From Chitinophagales bacterium (GTDB taxonomy: Bacteria; Bacteroidota; Bacteroidia; Chitinophagales; Saprospiraceae), in contig JAFLBO010000001.1 in the NCBI GenBank assembly GCA_017303475.1, forward strand, positions 496,001 through 560,000: a stretch of 64,000 nucleotides of DNA. Direction: 5' to 3'. A program made the translations under genes and the position numbers. Below are positions 34,475 through 43,500 of the stretch, in pieces. Under the pieces are notes generated by a model. The model was not told the DNA's origin. It searched no databases and saw only the letters and a program-made list of their open reading frames with translations. Numbering within the stretch: position 1 is the stretch's first letter; every line of letters begins with the position of its first letter.

Positions 34475-35157
34475 TCACTGTGAAGCATGTAAACAAGTCG
34501 TACGGCAACCATCAGGTACTCTATGATATTCAGGCCGCTTTTGAGCCCGGGCGCGTGTACGGGATTGTGGGCGAAAACGGAGCCGGCAAAACAACCCTGT
34601 TCAAGTGTTTGCTGGGGCTGGAGACGTATGAAGGTCAGGTGGAAAGCAAGTGGCAGCCCTTGAAGGATCATCTTGGCTATCTGCCCACAGAATCGTACTT
34701 TTTCCCGTTCATGACCGGCAGAGAATATCTGCAACTGGTGTGCAATGCCCGCAAAACCGAGCTGGGCGATGCCACAGAGAAAAACATCTTTGACCTGCCC
34801 CTGGATGAATTTGCCGTGCATTACTCTACCGGCATGAAGAAAAAACTGGCCTTGCTGGGCATTTTATTGCAACCCAACGAAGTATTCATCCTGGATGAGC
34901 CTTTCAACGGCGTGGACATTCAAAGCAATATCCTGATTACCGAAATTATCCTCCGACTCCGTTCGCTGGGAAAAACGGTGCTGATCTCCTCCCATATTTT
35001 CTCCACCCTCCGCGATACCTGCGATGAGATTTTATTGCTTCAGCAGGGACGCATCACCCAAAAAGTGGCCAAAGCCGACTTTGATCAGTTGGAACGGGAG
35101 ATGAAAGATGTGAGTATTGGGGATCGGGTGGATAGAATTTTGGGGGGGAGTACATGA
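34471..35157 (+). CDS. ABC transporter ATP-binding protein
   Basis: A 228-residue ATPase of an exporter. ATG 34471 overlaps the permease stop. The Walker A is GENGAGKT, the signature STGMKKKL (degenerate in that it begins STGMK rather than LSGGQ), and the Walker B FILDEPF with the H-loop SSHIF. The shape fits a small ABC-2-like exporter with the preceding permease. Cargo is unknown; the position after the c-heme genes suggests a role in that envelope system. Confidence 0.9.
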   Translation: MITVKHVNKSYGNHQVLYDIQAAFEPGRVYGIVGENGAGKTTLFKCLLGLETYEGQVESKWQPLKDHLGYLPTESYFFPFMTGREYLQLVCNARKTELGDATEKNIFDLPLDEFAVHYSTGMKKKLALLGILLQPNEVFILDEPFNGVDIQSNILITEIILRLRSLGKTVLISSHIFSTLRDTCDEILLLQQGRITQKVAKADFDQLEREMKDVSIGDRVDRILGGST

Positions 35158-35177
35158 GTGAATAGTACGTGATTTCT

Positions 35178-35322
35178 GCCGCGCTTGGGTCTTTTTTTGA
35201 CCCAGTGCAACCCGCGTGTGTAGCCATGAGTTGCTTACCACCTTTTGGGCCAGACTTCATGTGTACATTAGCTTGGCCACCCACGGAAGTTGCGCTGGGT
35301 CAAAAAAAGACCCAAGCGCGGC
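35178..35322. mobile_element. MITE-like element with 28-bp perfect inverted termini
   Basis: Left end 35178-35205 and right end 35295-35322 are perfect inverted repeats (GCCGCGCTTGGGTC-T7-GACCCAG); one mismatch extends them to 34 bp. Each end is itself a hairpin (TGGGTC-T7-GACCCA). The interior of 89 bases holds no credible gene. No transposase is nearby and target duplications were not evident. It could also serve as a terminator of the ABC run; the 84 bases from 35323 to the next gene show nothing else. Confidence 0.6.
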
Positions 35323-35407
35323 GGCGGGATTCCGTTTTGCTATTGTGAGGGAAGACCGGGCGGGGCGTAAAAGTGATTAATTGATTTAAGAGTACATGCG
35401 GCGAAAT

Positions 35408-35812
35408 TTATTGCTCTTTCCGACGCTTATACAACAGCATTTTTGGCGCTATCCGTAATGTGTCTTCACTATATAGGGTCATTTCAACCGAATCAGCGTT
35501 GTGATCTATTGCCATAAAAAACACCTGTCCACGGAGCATGGTATCATTCGGTGTTAAGTTGTAGCGGGAGGGATAATCCCGACCTTTTTCAAAACCGCGC
35601 AACTTAATGGTGTCTTCCCCGCCGATTACCAGGCGGCCATTGTACCATATACCCGAGCTGTCCAGAACAGACAGTTCATACGACCGCCCCCTGTACTCGC
35701 CAATCCAGACCGCGCTATCTTGTTGGGCGAACAAATAATTCGGCACATACACCTTGCCAATGGTGCAGGCGGCTGCGGAGAGGTATAAGAGGAGAGAAAG
35801 GAGTCGTTTCAT
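35408..35812 (-). CDS. Small lipoprotein of unknown function
   Basis: A 134-residue lipoprotein with signal MKRLLSLLLYLSAAAC (lipobox Cys16). The mature chain is beta-rich with paired charged strands (SAVWIGEYRGRSYELSVLDSSGIWYNGRLVIGGEDTIKLRGF) and ends in a basic tail (LYKRRKEQ). No family recognised. It lies downstream of the larger secreted gene on the same strand with a 61-base gap and may share its message. Confidence 0.65.
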   Translation of the reverse strand: MKRLLSLLLYLSAAACTIGKVYVPNYLFAQQDSAVWIGEYRGRSYELSVLDSSGIWYNGRLVIGGEDTIKLRGFEKGRDYPSRYNLTPNDTMLRGQVFFMAIDHNADSVEMTLYSEDTLRIAPKMLLYKRRKEQ

Positions 35813-35873
35813 GATAGTTGAGTTTGATGGTTTATAGGGCTTGTCCGCTAACCATTTTACCCACCTATTCCTT

Positions 35874-37328
35874 CTAGTTTTTTAATGGCAACTCCCATGC
35901 TATGTTTTGTTTTTGAGCAGGGTTTATTTCCACCACCCTAAAGCCCCTTGCGAATTTTTGAATGAGATAAACTGACGTTGAGCTCCCGTTTTTCTCTAAG
36001 TGCGTTTGCAAGGAAGTCCCGGCAGAAGAGCCAAAATAGCTGGTCAATAGATTGGGAGTCATAGCTTCCGAGTGGTACATACTGTATAAATCAGGGCTCC
36101 AATGGGTATCCATCTGTTTCTCTTGCGTCAACACATTGACGTTTTTAAAATTGTATGCAGGGGCCGCAATCAACTCTGGGTTTGCTCCCATAGAATCAAC
36201 CGAAAGTATGTGGCCCGGAAAGTTGGAAAAGTAAACACGCCCATTTAGTGTATTAGGCGTAATATACATGGGCCTCCGGTACGCATAAGGCGCTTTTGGG
36301 TCCGAAACGTCGTCTTTTGTTTGATAACGCCAGATGTTTTCTCCCGAAAGCGTGAATTTTTGGAGAAAATACCCCACGATTTTTGTTTTCCCGTCGTCCG
36401 GTTCATTGCCATAGCCGCCGTAGAAATAAATTGCATCGCGAGCCAAATCAACATGGCAACCGCCAAACAGGCCCCAGTCAATATTTTCTCCGGCTAGATT
36501 TATTCCGCCAACTGTTGCAGGATCAGAACTGTAGTGCTCCCACTTTTCATTGATGTTCGGCACACAGTTCGTACGATGGATAAATTTTCCGTCCTTTAGC
36601 AGGATTTCCACATTGAATGTCCCAACTTGTTCGCCCGAAAAGTCGGTCTTTACAAATTCATATACTACCTGACCTTTCTCTGTATCGGTCCTTTTGCCAT
36701 AAAAAAGTAGGTGTTTTTCATTATGGCCGGCCAGCGACCAATAGGAGGCCACGGTACCTTTTATGGCGCCAGACCGATATTTCAAGTCGGATTTGCTTAC
36801 CCGTTCCGGTAAACCTATCTTTTGGGGTTCCCCAAGGGGTTTTAGGTTGACTGGATCAATTACCTGTAAATACAGCTTGCTTGCTCCGCCAAGGTTGGGT
36901 TCATCCTCCAATAAAAACCAAGCTTTCCCACCGAAGCTGACACAGCCGACCATTTTGTGCTGATATTTTTGTTTATCCCTTTCAATAACATTGCCAGCGT
37001 AATCGTATCGGACATACGCACAGGTTTTATTGGATCTCATATCGGATACATACTCCCCATAAAAGGTTAAACCATTTTTATCTGGTAAGAAACCTTTGAA
37101 GTCATCAAACCGACCACCCCGTCTTTTAGTTTGCCAGGAAACCTTTCCGTCTGCTGATATATAATTTATCCGGATGGCGCCATTGTTCGGCACCTCCAGG
37201 AGCGCTGTGCCATACTCGCCCAAACTGTACGTTGAGACAATTTTATCGAATGCGATATCGAGCACTTTTTTCTGGGAGAAAAGTGGGAGAGATAGTAGAA
37301 GGCAAAGGGCAAGTGTTGTTTTTTTCAT
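35874..37328 (-). CDS. Secreted beta-rich protein of unknown function
   Basis: A 484-residue protein with signal MKKTTLALCLLLSLPLFSQ; ATG 37328 was chosen because the frame extended to 37481 is low in hydrophobicity before this point. The body looks like a beta-propeller: repeated W/Y plus charged turns (TYSLGEYGTALLEVPNNG, GKVSWQTKRRGGRFDDFKGF, YFYGGYGNEPDDGKTKIVGYFLQKFTLSGENIWRYQT). No catalytic motif can be named. It is the first gene after the RHS gene but is too large and has a signal peptide, so it is not a typical immunity protein. Confidence 0.65.
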   Translation of the reverse strand: MKKTTLALCLLLSLPLFSQKKVLDIAFDKIVSTYSLGEYGTALLEVPNNGAIRINYISADGKVSWQTKRRGGRFDDFKGFLPDKNGLTFYGEYVSDMRSNKTCAYVRYDYAGNVIERDKQKYQHKMVGCVSFGGKAWFLLEDEPNLGGASKLYLQVIDPVNLKPLGEPQKIGLPERVSKSDLKYRSGAIKGTVASYWSLAGHNEKHLLFYGKRTDTEKGQVVYEFVKTDFSGEQVGTFNVEILLKDGKFIHRTNCVPNINEKWEHYSSDPATVGGINLAGENIDWGLFGGCHVDLARDAIYFYGGYGNEPDDGKTKIVGYFLQKFTLSGENIWRYQTKDDVSDPKAPYAYRRPMYITPNTLNGRVYFSNFPGHILSVDSMGANPELIAAPAYNFKNVNVLTQEKQMDTHWSPDLYSMYHSEAMTPNLLTSYFGSSAGTSLQTHLEKNGSSTSVYLIQKFARGFRVVEINPAQKQNIAWELPLKN

Positions 37329-37471
37329 TGAAGGCTGTGGTTGTTTAGTGATTGATTGGGCTGTTCTGCGGTCGGGTTGGAAATGAGCTGATACGGGGTT
37401 GAAGACAAGCGACCGAAATTGTGTATTTTGTTTGGACATTGGGATTATTTTGCTATTTATGACTCTTAGTA

Positions 37472-37501
37472 GCAACTGCACTCCCAGTGGGGTGCAGTTG
37501 C
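37472..37501. terminator. Hairpin between the RHS gene and the next secreted gene
   Basis: GCAACTGCAC (37472-37481) pairs with GTGCAGTTGC (37492-37501), plus about three inner pairs. Read on minus it lies 26 bases past the RHS stop; no T-run follows, so efficiency is uncertain. Confidence 0.45.
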
Positions 37502-37526
37502 CGAGGCCTTAGCTATATAAGCATAT

Positions 37527-40500
37527 TTATCTGTCCTTAGTCCTTAAAAATTCTTTTGTATGTTCAATTGTTGCTCCTGATTTTGTTTGCTTGTTTATAT
37601 TTTCAATTATTATTTTATTGATATTTCTATTTATAAAGCCTCTATTTTTTGAAGATAACTTAGATAATGTACCTTTAAACATACTAGAGAACTGTGCGGC
37701 GTTAAGAGGCTTAGCTATTTTCACAGCACTTGTTTCAGGGAAAAAAAATGTCATTCCGAACATACTCCCTTCTACGGTTTCTTTAGAACTAGCAATCCTC
37801 CCTGTTAAATGCCTTGGATTGTCAATTCCGAAAAATGTTTTACTTATGGGATTGACTTGACCTAAGATAAATAAATCATCTGCGGTATTATAACTCAATG
37901 TTGTTATTAGTTTAATAAAACTGCTTTCAGTCCAATTTGCATTCTCCCATTTTTCAAAGAAATTCTCTTTTTTTGCCGAAATGGTTCCTAAATCGGGTAA
38001 AGTAGTGGGGAAAATGCCTTTATTGAAATGATCAACTGGATTTATTAAATCTCTATACTCAATTATTTGAACTTCTTTTAATTCATAATAGCCCTCTCTT
38101 TTATTAAAAGTCGGATTTCCATAATTACCATCATCAGGCAAGGCACCTTTCGGATCAGAAAAGTTTGCTGGGCTATTGTTCGCATAAGCGAACCCAGACC
38201 AATTCGGCATGGTCTCCTCTTCCATCGGATCCACCCCTAAAAACCGCCCAATATCTCCATCATACCAGCGCGCCATGCGGTAGTCCCAGCCGGTTTCCGG
38301 GTCGCGTTCGTTGAAGGTCGTGAGGAATCGTTCAGGTTGAGCGTTCGAGTATTGGCGCAGAATTTTTCCGTAAGGAAAATAATCAATCATGTTTTCTATC
38401 GTATACACCATGCCTGCGTAAGTTGTGTTTAAGCACTTGCCTTTCGCGGAATAGGCTACCCGGGTATTGCCGAGATGGTCATAGATAAAATATACATTGC
38501 TCGATGTGCTGGAGTTTGCCGCTATGGGTCTGCGGTAGCGGGCAAACCGCTCTAAACCATAATAATAGTGATCTACATAGGTCTGTCCATTATTAAAGGT
38601 CAATACAGCCCACTCCTTTCCAGATGGATCACGCAGGCAGTATTCCCATTGAGTGACCACACTGTTCTGGCGAATCTCTTTAAAGATTCGTTGGTCCTCG
38701 GAATCGTACAAATAATTGACTTTTATGTTGCCAGTTTTTTCTAATTGAAATGGCAGGTTAGTTCTGCCGTAAGCAGAATTCGATATGCCGCGGTAACTGT
38801 CCAGGATCAGGTTCCCATTGGGGTCGTATTGGTAAATGCGGTTTGGCGTAGCATTGATGCCCGCAACCTGGTTCAAGCGGTTGGTACCTGGGGTATATTG
38901 GAAGTTCCAGCCTTCCTGCTGACCACTGAGTTGGTTGCGCCCAAACCGGATGAGCTGAGTAAAATTGCCAATCTTATCATACTGATAACTTTCATCGCCT
39001 ATTTTATTACCCTGCTGTAAGCTAACAAAATCGCCCACCGTAGTGTTGGCAGAAGTCAGGCGATTGAGCGGATCATAGGAAAATCCCATATAAGTTGGTA
39101 AGCCAAAATGAGGGATAACAGCACCAAAACCAGGTTTATACGTCGCCACTGTACCATTGAGGTTTCCGTTATAGGAAGTCTGTGTTGCAAGAGGCACGTT
39201 GTTATAATTAACCAGGTTCTGATCATAAAACAACTGGTAGTCGAAAAAGGGACTCTCCATGCTAACCAGCCGGTTTCGTAGGTCGTAGGCATATTTTAGC
39301 ACGCCGACTTTTTCATTTCTTGATGGGCTGCAGGAAGAAGCAGCATCAGCCCAATAAGTTGTTTTTAAGCGCAACTCAGTAGCATCATCGTACTGATATT
39401 CGACTAGTTTTTCATTGCCTGAATTATGGTTCACACCTACAATTCGCCCGCGATAGTCATGTAAGTTAATCACAGAATGATCACTGACGCCAAGCATCAC
39501 CTGGTTGTTCTCGTCGAATAGCGAAAGCTCCTGATATGTGACCAAGCCACGACAGTTGAAACCTTGCGTTGCTAAAGCGAGTTTCCCCTTGTCGGCGGGA
39601 GAAATACCCATGGGATTCAACTGTTGTATCTTTATTTTTACTTCACCGTCCTCGTTGTAACTAAAATAATCGAGGATTACCGGTGTTTGCTGAATGTCGG
39701 ACAACTCCATAGCGTCATGATTGTACACAGCGAGGTGGCTGAGCCTTCCTTTGGTAAAAGTCCGCCTTCTAGAGTCAGCATTTTGACCAGAGTAGCTGGG
39801 GTCTAGCACTTCCAATGCCTTGGGATGTATCAGACTAGCCGGTGGATAGGACTCAAAGCCCGCGTTGACCGAAAAGTCGCCGTCGTACCACCATTGCTTT
39901 TCGATGCGGGGATAGGAGAGAAAATCGGTTAATTGCAGCTGTGTATACGATACTGTCTGAAACTGAGGATGGACACTCTGTTTTATTTTTATTCTTGCCT
40001 TCCAGGAGTACGTAGAAGCATTGGTGAACCTATAATCATAATAAGCGCCGGTGCCCGTAGGACTGCCTTCTTCAATGTCCGTGTAGGTCATAGGATGCAC
40101 CAACAGGTTGCCGCCGTAGGAAAAATTGCCGGGTTGTTTCAGGGTTATGCGTTCTTGCCGGATCATTCTGCCGAAGTCGTCATACGTATATCGCCGAAAT
40201 TGTGGCGGGTTGTTATCATCGGTTGAGAGCGATCCTGGCGCTAAGGCAGCATCTTGCTCCAACACAATACGCCCCATGCGGTCGTACAGGTATCTGGCGA
40301 TCCCGGCGTCGGCACTTTCCCTCTGATACATCCACCCTAGCATATTGTAGTGGTATCGCGCAATTTGCTTGAGGGGATTGATCACCTTCGTCAGATTGCC
40401 ATAACTGTCGTAAACAAACAATGTGACGGCGTTGTCCGTGATAGTGCCCCGCCATTCAGCCACCTTCTGCCCCGAAGCATTTATTATTTCCTGAACCACT

Positions 40501-43500
40501 TTACCGTCTTCATCGAAGCGATGGACACACTGAAACACATAATCCGTTACAGTTCCGGGCATGATGTCCGCTGTTTCAGCAGCAGACAGTCCGAGCAGGT
40601 TCTTGACCGCCAGGCCGTCCATCAAGGAATAAGACGACCCGGCATTGTGGGCGCCGCCCAACGCTTCGCCCGGATGGGCGTATTCAAGCGGACGGGTATG
40701 CCAATCATTTTCGTACCGGGTTGATCCGGCGATGTCAGGGTACAAAGACGAGTTAGTGGTGCGCAAGCGCGGCTGAAAACTAACCAGCGCCCTTCCACTA
40801 TGAACGAAGGGTTTGAAGGTTTTGGCGACCCGGTTCCATTTATCATAAACGATTTCTCCGCTATGTACCATGGTTCTTGAAAGCGTGCCGGCGTCAGCGT
40901 TCGGGCAGTCCTGCACGGCCGTGTTATATGTGCGGCCAAGCGGGTCGAAATACGTCCGGATACGCTCCGCAGCCGGGGAATTATCTTGATTGAATATGAA
41001 TGATTCCTGGTAGTTTTCCGCAGCACGTTGGGCGAAATCCTGATTGAAGTTATTCTCCCAGAGGTGATAGGCGTTCTTGGTTAGCCGGATTCCGTTGCGG
41101 AACGTTTCATGCAAACGACCAAAGTCATCATACGTATAATGCATGACCATCTGATTGGGATCCACTACATTTTTCACCGAGTTGTCGATATAATAACGGA
41201 ATGCCGTTACCAGCGAATCGCTCAGACCTGATCCAACGACAACTGAATCCGGAAGACCAATGTTTCGGCTGGTTACGCTGTTGTAATTTTGGATAGTACA
41301 ATTGGGGAAACGGTAAGTAGTCATAACTTTAGGTGCATAAAAATACCTTGTCCGTAAACCGGAAGCGTCTTCCTCCAGCACTGGTTGTCCATACAAGTTG
41401 CGCTCGTAAATGCTGTCGGTTTTTAAAACGTCATAAGGGAAGACCGGTATCCATCGCGCCGCAATTGTGCCTTGCTCTGGAATAAATCGAAAATCCATGA
41501 GAGGCTTGTAGTCGTTAGCCTCAATGAAGTGAGACTGGTATGTATCAGGCTGAAAGACCGTATCTATTTGCATGTAAACAGAACGCAACTGGGCTTTGTT
41601 TCGGAAAGCCCATGCCGCGTCTACGCGACCATTATTTGGCCCATTTTCCGAAAATACAGGTGGATTGCTTCTTAGAACTGAAATGGTTGGGTCATTGGTA
41701 TTCCAGCTGCCGACAGGGCATACAAAAATTTTGTTTTGCACCTCGGTAAGTTGAATAATAGCGTGCCACAATGGTATAGGTATATTAGGTATGTTATTTT
41801 CCTGATGCACTAATTCCACACATTCTTGTGGGTCTAAGCCGTTGTCGCCAAATCCCCCGGAACATGTGACAGTCGGATCTACAACATCGGATGTGATAGA
41901 GAGCAGGTTTAAAGGCCAATCACAGTCGTACAGATAATATGTAGAGCGAGAAACTGCTGGCAAAGAGGCGCTTTTTGATACAATACACTGCTCGAATGGC
42001 AAGTGGCGCAAGCCCCATTCGTATGCTTTTTCCAGAACTGTAAATACAAATAGGTCACTTCCGTTATAGCTGTTAACTAATGGTCGCCACGCACGTTGAA
42101 CTGATGAATTGGGGCTGTAACGGTTCAACAAATCAAAATAATAAAACGATTCTTCCTCCTGGAAGGTTTGCGGGTTTTGTGGCGAGTAGGTCCGTTTACG
42201 GTAAATCTGCCAAGAAGGCTCAAAGTTCAATTGAATTTTTCCGGGATTATTGACTAGTGACAATCCATGTATTTTTTTCAAGCCAATGGAGGCAGTCTTT
42301 CCATCCGGCTCTGCGTCGAAATACTCAAAATTAGTAATAGTTTCAACTTTTGCGCGGTTGGAACCTCCTTCCACAAGATCATAATGCGTACGGATTTCGC
42401 GATTTTTTTTAACAAAAAAACTATTCAGATCGGTATTATAGTAAGAATAACTTCCCAATGACAGTGCACTACCTTCCAAAAAGTATGGATTTTCATAAAT
42501 GGAGCTAAGGACCTTTAATTCCACCGGATTTGGTGGTTGGAAATCCGGTGCTATTTGGTCAATAAAATCTTGATAATCACAATGATCAAGGTTTGGAAAG
42601 AAGGGCCCATATTTATACGCTTCGAAATTAGCATCCCGGAAAATACCGTTGACAAATGCCGGGGCTGCTTCAAATTCATTTTCCACGCTGGAAAGCAGTA
42701 CACCGGTCGCATTGAACTTTTCTATCTTTTTCAATTTACCAAACAACAGTTGGTGGTCGATTGTGGTACCTTGGAACTTGTCAGTGTCCAGGTGATAATA
42801 GACTGTGTACGGCCGCACTCCCGGTGCCAGTTCTGGCTCGGTCACAGTTGTTTTCTGGTAGCCATACTTCCATTCAACGCTTCTATTGTCGAAGTGGTCG
42901 GGATTGAGTACACTGTACTCACGCTTAACACGAATTGAGCCGGGATCGTACTGGTAGTCGCGTTGCTGGTAGCCGTCATCGTCATGCACCTTGATGGTTT
43001 TCACCGTGTGGCTTATCTGGATGACGGATGAGGGTGGCATAGCCGAGTTGGTAACGTTCAGACATTGCCATGCACCATTATAACGTGATGTCACACTATT
43101 GGCTCCCAGAGGATTATATTCTATTTCCTTAATTTTGCCGGCCGGCATAGTTATTTTAGTAAGCAGAATACCGCTTCCGTTGGTACGCAACTCATCGTTG
43201 ATAGCAGAGGGTTGCGCCAACGTATAGGAAAAAAAGGTGGTTGGAGCCTTGCTTAGGTCGTCGGTACTCAAAATCGGCGGATTGTCCTGCGATGGGTTTA
43301 CGGGAATTTCTTTTATCTCGCTCAGTAGAAAAAGGTTGTGCCATTTGTTTTGTGACATAACAGGCGGTTGATTCGGTTGATAAACCCTGTTGTCAATTAG
43401 TTTCTCAGTCTGTAAGGAGTATGTTATCAGTACACGATGAGTTAGTACTAATCCTGGATTTTGTTTGCTATCGTATTCCCCGTTAAGGTGGTAGGTGTCC

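Noticed and set aside
35032..35284. Small frames on the minus strand across the MITE-like element
   Set aside because: They overlap the ABC gene and follow the palindromes; no start signals or family likeness.
37330..37526. A small immunity gene after the RHS stop
   Set aside because: No frame on the minus strand has a start, codon pattern and length that would support a protein.
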